Assembly: GCA_029783825.1 (NCBI GenBank)
Contig: JAREIK010001331.1
Coordinates: 219,261-283,260, forward strand
Length of the DNA stretch: 64,000 bases
DNA from: Sapria himalayana
Lineage: Eukaryota; Streptophyta; Magnoliopsida; Malpighiales; Rafflesiaceae
Direction: 5' to 3'
Shown here one piece after another: positions 1 through 13,267 of the stretch. A program made the translations under genes and the position numbers. Position 1 is the stretch's first letter. Each line of letters begins with the position of its first letter. Below the pieces are notes generated by a model. It was not told the DNA's origin. It searched no databases and was given only the letters and a program-made list of their open reading frames with translations.

Positions 1-3000
1 TAATGCATAATACATAAACCATTAACTGTTATATACTACATTAAAAATTAATAATCTAATTTTTATTTCTATTTATTATAATTTTAAATATTCATTTTAA
101 TTATTTATTAGTTTATCTTTATTAAAATATTTATTACAAAATAAAGTATGAGTGTGACAAATATAATTTAATTAATTTATTTTTAATAAAAAAAAATATA
201 CGGTTCTAAAAGAAATAAAAATTATAAAATTAAAAATTATTATATAGTAATATATTTTATTTTAATTTGAATCAATTTGCGTTTTGTAAATATTTTTTAA
301 TTAATAATCTATCTTTTATTATTAGTTTATTAATTTAATTTTTGATCATTATTATATTGTCTATCAATAAAATTGTTTATAATGAATTTATAAGATATAT
401 AATTAATAATATTATTATAACTAAATATTGATTTCACATTTCAAAAATTGTTAATATTATTATATTTTCAAAGGTTAACCTATGAAAATGTTACAAATTA
501 TAAAAATTTTTTTGTTATTTTTATTTTGTATATAAAACCTATAAAGCACTAAAAGCATAAAAACATAAATTGCTAAACTCCTAATGACAAAACCTTTAAA
601 TACTTAAATTATTAAACTGGTATACATTAATAATAAATCTTAAATCTCATTTTAATTTTTATTCAGTATAATTTTAAATTTTATTTTAATTATTATAACT
701 TTATTTTTATAATAATATTAATTACAAATAAATTATTAGTGAGATGGATCTAATTTAAATAATTTATTTTTCACCAAAAAAAATATATATCCATATATAA
801 AGAGGCAAAATTTTTTTAAAAAAATATATTATTTAGTAATATATTTTATTTTATTTTGAATCATTTTGATTTTGCAATTATATTTTAATTTATATCATTC
901 TTATTAATAATAGTTATTAATTTTTATTGATCATTAATATAATATCTATTAATAAAATTATTTATATTGAGTTTACATTATATATAATTATTAAGATTAT
1001 TATTACTGAATATTATATTCACATTTAAAAAAATTAAAAATTATTTTAATTTCAAAGGTTATAACCTTCAAAAATTAAAAAAAAATCAAAAAATTAAATT
1101 TTTTATTTTTTCATTCTTTAAATAAAAAATATAAATCACTAAAGGCCTAAACACTAAAATCACTAAACCCCAAAATACCTAAATACCTAAACCATTAAAA
1201 CTAGATATCCTGAATAATAAATAATAAATCTCACTTTTATTTGTATTCATTATAATTTTGAATATTCATTTTAATTATTTATTAGTTTAATTTTATAGAA
1301 TTATAAATTAAAAATTAATTATGAGGAGGACAAATATAATTTAAATAATTTACTTTTAATAACAAAAAATATAAACTTATAAAAATAAGCAAAACATTAA
1401 AGAAAGTAATATTTTGTAATATATTTTACTTTGATTTTGAATAAATTTACGTTTTGTAAATATATTTAAAATAATATTTATCTTATTAATAATAGTTTAT
1501 TAATTTATTTTTTGATCATTAATATAATATATTTCAATATAATTGTTTATTTTGAATTTGCATGATATATAATTATTAAGATTATCATAGCTAAATATAG
1601 TATTCACATTTAAAAAAAATTTAAAAATTGATATATTTTCAAATTTTATAACCTTCAAAAATGAGAAAAAATAACAAAAATAATTTTTTTATTATATCAT
1701 TGTTTAAATAAAACTTATAAACCACTAAATGCATAAACAATTAAATCTCTAGACTCCTAAACACCAAAATCCCCTAAATACTTAAACCAGTAAACCTATA
1801 TAACCTAAATAATAAATAATAAATCTCATTTTTATTTGTATTCATTATAATTTTAAATATTCATTTTAATTATTTTTTTATTTATTTTATAGAAATATTA
1901 ATTACAAATTAAATAATGAGTGAGACATATATAATTTAAATAAATTATTTTTTATGAAAAAGAATAAGCTTATAAAAATAAACAAAATTTCAAAAATTTA
2001 AAATTTTATTTAGTAATATAATTTTCTTTGATTTTGAATTATTTTGGTTTCTACAAATATATTTTAATTAATATCTATCTTATTAATAATAGTTTATTAT
2101 TTTATTTTTTGATCATTATAATAATATATATTAATAAATTTTTTTAAATTGAATTTACAACAAATATAATTTTTAAGATTATTATAACAAAGTATTGTAT
2201 TCCTATTTTATAACTATTAAAAAATTATTATATTTTTAAAGGTTATAACATTTGAAAATCATAAAAATTCATAAATATAAATTTTTTCTTATTTCTTTGA
2301 TTAAATAAAACCTATAAACATCTAAATGTGTAAACATATAAATCAATAATCTCATTAACACCAAAACCACAAAAAACTTAAACCATTAAATAGGTATACC
2401 CAAAATAATAAATCATATATTTCTTTTTTATTAGTATTCATTATAATTTTAAATATTAATTTTAATAATTTTCAATTTTTTTCAATATAATTATTAATTA
2501 CAAAATAAATTATTAGCGAGACAAATATAATTTACTTATTTTATTATTCATCAAAAATTATATAGGCTTATAAATGTATACAAATATTTAAAAATTTAAA
2601 ATTAATATTTCGTAAAATATTTCACTTTGATTTTGATTCATTTTAGGTTTTGAAAATATATTTTAAACAATATTTATCTTATTACTAATTGTTTATTATT
2701 TCTATATGATCATTATATAATACATATCAATAAAATAGTTTATATTGAATTTATATGATATATAATTATTACGATTATTATTACTTCATATTATATTCAC
2801 TTTTTTAAAAAAAATTATCAATTATTGTATTTTAAAAGTTTATAACATTCAAAAATGAGAAAAAATAACAAAAATAATTTTTTTATTATTTTATTTTTTA
2901 TATAAAACCTATAAACCACTTAATGACTAAATTCTAAAATGACTAAACTCCTAAACCTCGAAGCCTCTAAATACTTAAAACATTAAATTAGTATAGTCCA

Positions 3001-3126
3001 AATAATAAATCATAAATCTAATTTTTATTAGTATTCATTATAATTTTAAATATTCATTTTAATTATTTATCAGTTTATTTTTATAGAAATATTAATGACA
3101 AAATAAATTATTATAGCGACATATAT

Positions 3127-3199
3127 AGTTTAATAATTTATTTTAATTTATATATCTTATTTTGATTATTATTTAGTAATAATAATCAATTATTAAACT
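3127..3199. repeat. Interrupted foldback in a class J monomer
   Basis: AGTTTAATAATT (3127-3138) is matched by its exact complement AATTATTAAACT (3188-3199). Inside, TTGATTATTAT and ATAATAATCAA pair around TTAGT. It makes this monomer about 65 bp longer than its neighbours and looks like a local inverted duplication of the TTATTATTTAGTAATA region that recurs near 3269. Confidence 0.75.
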
Positions 3200-6100
3200 C
3201 AATATATAGTTTATTTTTCATTAAAAAAATGCAGATAAAAAAATGGAAATTTTTAAAAATAAATAATTATTATTTAGTAATATATCTTATTTTGATTATG
3301 AATCATTTTAGATTTTAGAATTATATTTTAATTTATATCATTCTTATAAATACTAGTTTATTAATTTATTTATTAATCATTATTATAATATGTATTAATA
3401 AAATTATTTATATTGAGTTTACATTATATATAATTATTAAGATTATTATAACTAAATATTATATTCACATTTAAAAAAAATTAAAAATTATTATATTTTC
3501 AAAGGTTATAACCTTCAAAAATTAAAAAAAAATCAAAAAATTAATTTTTTTGTTTTTTCATTCTTTAAATAAAATCTATAAATCACTAATGGTCTAAACA
3601 ATTAAATCACTAAACTCCTTAACCAAAAAACACCTAAATACCTAAACCATTAAACCGGTATATCCTGAATAATAAATAACAAATCTCAATTTTATTTGTA
3701 TTCATTATAATTTTAAATATTCATTTTAATTATTTATTAGTTTATTATTATAGAATTATAAATTACAAAATAAATTATGAGTAAGACAAATATAATTTAA
3801 ATAATTTATTTTTAATAACAAAAATATAAACTTATAAAAAAAGCAACACATTAAAAAAAATTATTATTTAGTAATATATTTAACTTTGATTTGAATAAAT
3901 TTAGATTTTGCAAATACTTTCTAAATAATATCTATTTTATTAATAAAAGTTTATTATTTTATTTATTGATCATTATTATAATATCTATCAATTTAATTAA
4001 TTATATTGAATTTAAATGACTTATATTTATGAAGATTATTATAAATAAATATTATATTTACATTTGAAAAAAATTTAAAAATTATTATATATTCAAAGGA
4101 TATAACATTCAAAAATTAGAAAAAATAATAAAAAAAATTTTATGTTATATCATTGTTTAAATAAAACTTATAAACCACTAAATCCCTAAACACTTAAATC
4201 TCTAAACTCCTTAACACAAAAGCTCATAAATACTTAAACTTTTAAACTCGTAAACCTTGATTATAATTTAAATAATTTATTAAAATATTAATTACATAAA
4301 TTATGAGTTATACAAATTTAATTTAAATAATTTATTTTTCATCAAAAGAAATATATAAGCTTATAAAAAGTAGCACAAACTAAAAAACAAAAATTATTAT
4401 TTAGTAATAAATTCTACTTTGAATTTCAAAAATTTTAGATTTTGCAATTATATTTTAATTTATATTTATCATATTAATAATAGCATATTAATTTATTTTT
4501 TGATAATTGATTTTATATCTATCAAAAAAATTATTTATATTTTGTTTCGATTATATATAATTATAATGATTTTTATTACAAAATATTGTATTCACATTTT
4601 TAAAAAAAATTTATAATTATTATATTTATATAGGTTATAACCTTTGAAAATGTGAGAAAATATCAAAATTAATTTTTTTGTTATTTCATTGTTTAAATAA
4701 ATCCAATAAACCACTAAATCCCTAAACACTTAATTATATAAATCCTAAATCTCTAAAACCCTAAAAAGATAATCCTTTTAAACAAGTATACCCTAAATAA
4801 TAAATAATAAATCTCAATATTATTTTTTTCATTATAATTTAAAATATTCATTTTAATTATTTATTCGTTTAATTTTATATATATATTAATTACAAAATAA
4901 ATTATAAGTTAGACAAATATAATTTATATAAATTATTTTTCATCGAAAAATATAGATAAACTTATAAAAAAAATAAAAAATTTTAAAACTAAAATTTATT
5001 ATATAGTAATATATTTTGCTCTCCTGAATCATTTTAGATTTTGTAATTATATTTTAATTGATATCTATCTTATTAATAATTGTTTATCAATTTATTTTTT
5101 GATCATTATTAGAATATTTATCAATAAAATTGTTTATATTGAATTTATATGATATATAAATATAATGATTATTATAACTAAATATTGAATTTACTTTTGA
5201 AAAAAATTTAAAATTTATTATATTTACAAAGGTTATCACCTTTGGAAATATGGTAAAATAATAAAAATAAATTTTTTGTTATTTTATTTTTTAAATAAAA
5301 CTTATAAACCACTAAATGCATGCACAATTATATCAGTAAACTCCTAAACCCCGTAATGCCTAAATATATAAACCATTAAACTGCTATATACTACTAAATA
5401 ATTAATAAATTTAATGTTTATTTCAATTTATTATTATTGTAAATATTCATTTTAATTATTTATTAGTTTATTTTTATAGTAATTTTTATTACAAAATAAA
5501 TTATGAGTGCGACACATATAATTTAAATAATTTATTTTTAATCAAAAAAAATATATACGCTTTTAAAAGAAGTATAAAAGAAGTATTATTAAAAATTAAA
5601 AATTATTATCAACTAATATATATTACTTTAATTTTGAATCAATTTGGGTTTTGCAATTTTTTTTAATTAATATCTATCTTATTATAAATAGTTTATTAAT
5701 TTAAATTTTATATCATTTTGATAATATATATCAATAAAATTATTTATATTTATTTTATATGATATAGAATTATTAAAATTATTATAACTAAAAATTATAT
5801 TCAAATTTAAAAAACTTTTAAATATTATTATATTTTAAAAGGTTATAACATTTGAAAATGATATAAAATTACTATTTTTATTTTTATTTTATTGCTTAAA
5901 TAGAACCTATAAATCACTAAATGACTAAAAAGATAAATCGCTAAACTACTAAATGACAAAACCTCAAAATACTTAAACCATTAAACTGGTATACATTAAT
6001 AATAAATCATAATTCTCATTTTAATTTTTATTCAGTATAATTTTAAATTTTTATTTTAATTATTTATCAATTTATTTTTATAGAAATATTAATTACAATA

Positions 6101-6570
6101 TAAATTATTAGCACGACACATATAACTTAAATTAAACCGGTATACCCAAAATAATAAATAATAAATCTCATTTTTTTTTCATTATAATTTTTAATATTCA
6201 TTTTAATTATTAATTTTTTATTTTTATATACATATTAATTAAAAAATAAATTATGAGTTAGACAAATATAATTTTTTTAAATTATTTTTAATCAAAAAAA
6301 ATATAGATAACCTTTTTAAAATAAAAAAAATTTCAAAACAAAAAATTATTCTATAGTAATATATTTTGCTTTGCTTATGAATCATTTTATGTTTTGAAAT
6401 TATATTTTAATTGATATCTATCGTATTAATAATAGATTATTAATTTATTTTTTGATCATTATTAGAATATTAATCACTAAAAATGTTCATGTTGAATTTA
6501 TATGATATTTAAATATAATGATTATTATAACTAAATATTGAATTTGCTTTAAAAAAATTATAAAATTATT

Positions 6571-6602
6571 ATATTTTCAAAGGTTATAACCTTTGAAAAT
6601 AT
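6571..6602. repeat. 32-bp perfect palindrome, type example of the monomer hallmark
   Basis: Half-site ATATTTTCAAAGGTTA followed by its exact reverse complement, with no spacer. The same perfect 32-bp form is read at 22084-22115, 30982-31013, 37716-37747 and 50832-50863. Shorter perfect forms are at 14545-14574 (30 bp) and 24957-24984 (28 bp). Other monomers carry versions with a few mismatches. Because it is self-complementary, it looks the same in + and - arrays. Possible roles (cruciform, dimeric protein site, recombination hotspot) are inference only. Confidence 0.93.
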
Positions 6603-9600
6603 CAAAAAATAATAAAAATAAATGTTTTGTTATTTTATTTTTTTAAATAAAACAATAAACCACTAAATGCATACACAATTAAATAAGTAGACACCTAAAC
6701 CCCGTAATACCTAAATACATAAACCATTAAACTGCTATATAATACATAATAATTAATAAATCTAATTTTTATTCCTATTTATTATAGTTTTAAATATTCA
6801 TTTTAATTATTTATTAGTTTATTTTTATAGAAATATTTATTATAAAATAAATTATGAGTGCGACAAATATAATTTAAATAATTTATTTTTAATCAAAAAA
6901 TATATATAGGCTTATAAAAGAAGTAAAAATTTAAAAATTAAAAATTATTATCCAGAAATATATTTTACTTTAATTTTAAATCAATTTGGGTTTTGTAAAT
7001 ATTTTTTAATTAATATCTATCTTATTATTAATAGTTTATTAATTTAATTTTTGATCATTTTTATAATATATATCAATAAAATTATTTATATGAAATTTAT
7101 ATAATATATAATTTTATAATATCTGTCAATAAAATTATTTATATTGAATTTATATCATATTTAATTACTAATATATTAATAACTAAATATTGTATTCACA
7201 TTTCAAATAATTTTAAATATTATTATATTTTCAAAGGTTATAAACAATGAAAATGAGAAAAAATTTAAAATTTTTTTTGTTATTTTATTGATTAAATAAA
7301 ACCTATAGACCACTAAAGGCCTAAAAACCTAAATCTCTAAACTCCTAAAAGAGAAAACCTCTAAATACTTAAACCATTAAACTAGTATAGATTAATAATA
7401 AATCATATTTATAATTTTTATTTTTATTCACTATAATTTTAAATTTTTATTTTAATTAATTTTCAGTTTATTTTTATAGAAATATTAAATACAAAATAAA
7501 TTATTAGTTAGATAGATCTAATTTAAATTAGACCGGTATACCCTAAATAATAAATAATAAATCTCATTTTTTTAATTATAATTTTAAATATTCATTTTAA
7601 TTATTTATTTGTTTATTTTTATATAAATATTAATTCCAAAATAATTTGAGTTACACAAATATAATTTATATAAATTATTTTTCATCAAAAAATTATAGAT
7701 AAACCTTTTAAAAGAAAAAAAAATTTCAAAACCAAAAATTATTGTATAGTAATATATTTTGCTTTGCTTATGAATCATTTTAGGTTTTGTAAATATATTT
7801 TAATTGATATCTATTTAATTAATAATAGATTATTAAGTTCTTTTTTCATCATTATTAAAATATTTATCAATAAAAATGTTTATATTGAATTTATATCATA
7901 TATAAATATAATGATTATTATAACTAAATATTATATTCACTTCTGAAAAAAATTTTAAAGTTATTTTATTTCAAAGGTTATAACCTTTGAAAATGTGAAA
8001 AAATAAAAAAAAATATTTTTTCATTGTTATTCTATTGTTTAAATAAAACCTATACACCACTATATGCCTCAGCATTTAAATCACTAAACTACAAAATACC
8101 GATACCCCTATATAGATAATCCTTTAAACTGGTATACACTAAATAATAATTAATAAATCACATTTTTATTTGTTTTCATTAATATTTAAAAAAATTATTT
8201 TGATTTTTAGTTTTTTATTTGTATATATGTATTAATTATAAATTAAATTATGAGTTAAAAATATAATTTATAAAAATTATTTTTCATCAAAAAATAGAAA
8301 AGCTTATAAAAAGAATAAAAATTTAAAAACAAATAATTATTATTTAGTAATATATTTTGCTTTACTTTTGAATCATTTTAGGTTTTAATATCATATTTTA
8401 AGTAATATCAATCTTATTCATAATAGACTTTTAATTTATTTTTTTATAATTATTAGAATATCTATCAATAAAATTATTTATATTGAATTTAAATGATATA
8501 TAATTATTATGATTATTATAAATAAATATTATATTCACTTTTGAGAAAAATTTAATAATTATTATATTTTAAAAAGTTATAACCTTAAAAAATGAGAAAA
8601 AATAATAAAAATAAATTTTTAGTTATTTTATTTTTTAAATAAAACTTATAGATCATTAAATGATTACTTTTTTAAATCCGTAAGTTCATAAACTCCGAAA
8701 CCCATAAATACATAAACATTTTAATAGCTATATTTTACTTATTAAATAATAAATCTCATTTATATTTCTATTTATTATAATTTTAAATATTCATTTTAAT
8801 TATTTATAGTTTAATTTTTTAGAAAAATTAGTTCTAAATAAATTTTGAATGAGACAAATAATATTTAACTAATTTATATTTAATCAAAAAAAATATATAA
8901 GCTTAAAAAAAGAAGGAAAAATTTAAAAATTAAATATTATTATTTAGCAATATATTTTGGTTTGATTTTTATCAGTTTGTGTTATGTAAATATATTTTAA
9001 TTAATATTTAGATTTTTAATAATAGATTGTTAATTTAATTTTTGATCGTTATTATAATATCTATCATTAAAATTGTTTATATTTAATTTATATGATATAT
9101 AATTAGTAATATTAATATAATTATACATGGTATTCACATATCAAAAAATTTTAAAAATTATTTTTTTTTCAAAGATTATAACCTTTGAAAATCAGAAAAA
9201 ATCAAAAAAAAAATTTTTATTTTTATTATATAAATAATACCTATAAATCACTAAATGCCTAAAAACATAAATTGTTAAATTTCTAAAGAAAAAAACCCCT
9301 AAATAATTTAACCATTAAACTGGTATACTATATATAATAAATAATAAATCTCAATTTTATTAGTATTCATTATAATTTTAAACATACAGCTTAATTATTT
9401 ATTAGTTTATTTTTATAGAGATATAAATTAAAAAATAAATAATTATTGAGACAAATATAATTTAAAAAATTTATTTGTCATCAAAAAATATATAAGCATA
9501 TAAATGGATACAAAAATTTTAAAATTTAAAATTAATATTTAGTAAAATATTTAACTTTGATTTTGAATCATTTTAGGTTTTGCAAATATATTTTAAACAA

Positions 9601-11552
9601 TATTTATCTTATTAATAATTGTTTATTATTTTTTTATGATCTTTATAATAATATATACCAATAAAAAAATTTATATTGAATTTATATTATATTTAATTAT
9701 TATGATTATTAACTTCATATTGTATTTACTTTTCAAAAAAAAATTAAAACTTATTATATTTTCAAAGGTTATAACCTTCAAAAATGAGAAAAAATAACAA
9801 ATATACTTTTTTTTATTTTATTTTATAAATAAAACCTATAAACCACTAAATGACAAAATATTAATATGACTAAACTCCTAATCCCCGAAGCTCATAAATA
9901 CTAAAAACATTAAATTAGTATAGTCTAAATAATAAATCATAATTCTCATTTTTATTAGTATTCATTATATTTTTAAATATTCATTTTAATTATTTATCAG
10001 TTTATTTTTATAAAAATATTAATTACAAAATAAAATTATTAGTGAGATAGAAATAATTTAAATAATTTATTTTTCATCAAAAATAAGATATATGCTTATA
10101 AAAAGAGGAAAAATTTTAAAAATAAAAAATTATTTTTTATTAATATATCTTATTTTGATTTTGAATCATTTTAGATTCTACAATTGTATTTTAATTTATA
10201 CCATTCTTATTAATACTAGTTTATTAATTAATTTATTGAACATTATTATAATATTTATTAATAAAATTATTTATATTTAGTTTACATTATATAAAATTAT
10301 TAATATTATTATAACTAAATATTATATTCACATTTAAAAAAAATTAAAAATTATTATATTTTCAAAGGTTATAACTTTCAAAAATTAAAAAAAATCTAAA
10401 AATTAATTTTTTTGTTTTTTCATTCTTTAAATAAAAACTTTAAATCACTAAAGGTCTAAACAATTAAATTACTAAACTTCTGAACCACAAAACACCTAAA
10501 TACTTAAATCATTAAACTGGTATATCCTGGATAATAAATAATAAATCTCAATTTTATTTCTATTCATTATAATTTTAAATATTCATTTTAATTATCTATT
10601 AGTTTTTATTATAGAATTATAAATTACAAAATAAATTATGAGTAAGACAAATATAAATTAAATAATTTATTTTTAAAAACAAAAATATAAACTTATAAAT
10701 AAAAGCAAAAGATTAAAAAAAATTATTATTTAGTAATATATTTTACATTGATTTTGAATAAATTTATATTATGCAAATATATTTTAAATTATATCAATCT
10801 TATTAATAATAGTTTATTAATTTTTTTTTTGATCATTATTATAATATCTAGCAATGTAATTATTTATATTGAATTTAAATTACTTATAATTATTAAGATT
10901 ATAATAACTTAATATTATATTTTCTCTTGAAAAAAATTTAAAAATTATTATATTTTCAAATGTTATAACCTCGGAAAATGAGAAAAAAAATCAAAAATAA
11001 TTTTTTTTGTTATTTTATTGCTTAAATAAAATCTATAAACCACTAAATGCCTAAACATAAATCACTAAACTTCTAAACGACAAAACCTTTAAATACTTAA
11101 ACAATTAAATATATATACATTAATAATAATTCATAAATTTAAATTTAATTTTTATTCAGTATAATTTTAAATTTTTATGTTAATTATTTAACAGTTTATT
11201 TTTTAGAAATATTAATTACAAAATAAATTATTAGTAAGACAGATATAATTTAAATTAAACCGGTATACCCTAGATAATAAAGAATAAATATTATTTTTTT
11301 TTATAATTTTAAATATTCATTTTAATATTTATTTGTTTATTTTATATAAATATTAATTACAAAATAAAGTATTAGTTAGACAAATAATATTTATATAAAT
11401 TATTTTTCATCAAAAAATTATAGATAAACTTTAAAAAGAAAAAAAAAATTCAAAACAAAAAATTATTATATAGTAATATATCTTTGCTTTGCTTCTGAAT
11501 CATTTTTGGTTTTGTAATTATATTTTAATTGATATCTATCTTATTATTAATA

Positions 11553-12113
11553 AAAAAAAATTTTGTAATTTTTTCTCAATTTCATAGGTCATAATTTTGA
11601 AATTATAATAATATTTAAAATTTTTTGAAACGTGAATATAATATTTAGTTATAATAATATTAATAATTATATATCATATAAATTCAATATAAACAATTTT
11701 ATTGATATATATTATAATAATGATCAAAGATTAAATTAATAAACTATTAATAATAAGATTGATATTAATTAAAATATATTTACAAGACCCAAATTGATTC
11801 ATAATTAAAGTAACATATATTACTTAATAATAATTTTTAATTTTTAAATTTTTACTTATTTTATAAGCGTAAATACTTTTATTGATTATAAATAAATTAG
11901 TTAAATTATATTTCTCACACTCATACTTTATTTTGTAATAAATTTTTTTATAAAAATAAACTAATAAATAATTAAAATGAATATTTAAAATTATAATAAA
12001 TAGAAATAAAAATTAGATTTATTAATTATTAATTAGTTTATAGCGGTTTAATGGTTTATGTATTTAGGAATTACGAGGTTTAGGAGTTTATTGATTTAAC
12101 TGTGTATACATTT
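11553..12113 (-). repeat. Satellite array, short inverted segment 2
   Basis: About one monomer in reverse complement. The + array breaks off within a class B body just after TTATTATTAAT, passes an A-run, and continues as the complement of a class A monomer: TTTCATAGGTCATAA in place of the palindrome, then TTTAGGAGTTTATTGATTT for the octamer block. It ends where the + array restarts at about 12114. The palindrome is damaged here. No gene seen. Confidence 0.85.
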
Positions 12114-12210
12114 AATATTTGTTTATACAAATAGATTATCAAAAAATAAATTAAATATACAGCAATAAAAAATCTTAAATCTCATTTTAATTTGTATTCA
12201 TTATAATTTT

Positions 12211-12275
12211 AAATATTAATTTTAAATATTAATTTTAAATATTAATTTTAAATATTAATTTTAAAAATTAATTTT
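12211..12275. repeat. 13-bp minisatellite, five units
   Basis: The unit AAATATTAATTTT occurs four times exactly (12211, 12224, 12237, 12250) and a fifth time with one change at 12263. The matching place in the other duplication copy (near 51555-51590) has a single unit, so the expansion is specific to this copy. It is a local slippage product inside the monomer body. Confidence 0.95.
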
Positions 12276-13233
12276 AAATATTTATTAGTTTATTTTTTAT
12301 TTAAATATTAAATACAAAATAAATAATTAGTCAGACAAATATAATATTAATAATTTACTTTTAATAAAAAAAATATAATCTTATAAAAAGAAGTAAAAAT
12401 TTTAAAACAAAAAATTATTATTTAGTAATAAATTTTAAAATGATTTTGAATCATTTTAGGTTTTGTAATTATATTTTAATTTATATCTATCATATTAATA
12501 ATAGTTTATTAATTTATTTTTTGATAATTGATATCATATCTATCAATAAAATTATTTATAATTAGTTTATATAATATATAATTATAAGGATTATTATTAT
12601 TAAATATTTTATTCACATTTTAAAAAAAATTTAAAATTATTATATTTTCAAATGTTAAAACCTTTGAAAATGTGAAAAAATAATAAAAATAATTTTTATG
12701 TTATTTCATTATTTAAATAAATCCTATAAACCACGAAATGCGTAAATACTTAAATCAATAACTCATAAATCTCGAAAACCCAAAATAAATAATCATTTTA
12801 AAATGGTATACCGTATATACTAAATAATAAATCTCATTTTTTTTCATTATATTTTAAATATTCATTTTAATTATTAATTTTTTATTTTTATATAAATATT
12901 AATTAAAAAATAAATTATGAGTTAGACAAATATAATTTATGTAAATTATTTTTAATCAAAAAAATATAGATACTTTTTAAAAGAAAAGAAATTCAAAACA
13001 AAAAATTATTATATAGTAATATATTTTGTTTTGCTTCTGAATCATTTTAGGTTTTGTAATTATATTTAAATTGATATCTATCTTATTAATAATAGATTAT
13101 TAATTTATTCTTTGATCATTATTAGAATATTTATCAATAAAAATATTTATATTGAATTTATATGATATATAAATATAATGATTATTATAACTAAATATTG
13201 TATTCACTTTTGAAAAAAAAATTAAAAATTATT

Positions 13234-13267
13234 ATATTTTCAAAGGTTATATAACCTTTGAAAATAT
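13234..13267. repeat. 34-bp perfect palindrome (variant with extra central TA)
   Basis: The left half is ATATTTTCAAAGGTTAT and the right half is its exact complement. The centre is GGTTATATAACC instead of the usual GGTTATAACC, so it is 2 bp longer than the standard 32-bp form but still fully symmetric. A second inverted repeat follows directly (ATATCAAAAAAT about 13264-13275, pairing with ATTTTTTGATAT about 13287-13303). Confidence 0.9.

Larger units (their letters stand above)
1..11552 (+). repeat. ~590-bp AT-rich satellite array, segment 1 (plus orientation)
   Basis: Tandem monomers recognised by a repeating order: a block of TAAA-ending octamers, a body that contains TTGATCATTATTATAATAT, then the palindrome around GGTTATAACC. 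Palindrome centres fall near 475, 1055, 1645, 2240, 2840, 3505, 4100, 4635, 5230, 5845, 6586, 7230, 7980, 8580, 9180, 9770, 10370 and 10965. Spacing is therefore about 580-600 bp, with longer steps (~740) at class B. Octamer-block wording sorts monomers into classes read here as B, G, H, I, J, G, K, F, A, B, A, B, C, D, E, J, G, B. Orientation is defined as + when the octamer block reads CTAAA. The class calls were made by eye. No gene was seen in this stretch; short ORFs in it are translations of the repeat body. Confidence 0.93.

Noticed and set aside
7764..7946. Recurrent ~60-codon ORF rich in N, I, Y, F (also at 4419, 10092, 16811, 26552, 28241, 53646 and, on minus, 47105 and 49588)
   Set aside because: All are translations of the same AT-rich stretch of the monomer body. 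Starts, stops and length vary freely, many sibling monomers have frame breaks, and there is no domain or upstream signal. They recur because the DNA repeats.
1..11552. CRISPR array
   Set aside because: Repeats are ~590 bp tandem monomers with no short direct repeat plus unique spacer pattern, in a plant-like context.
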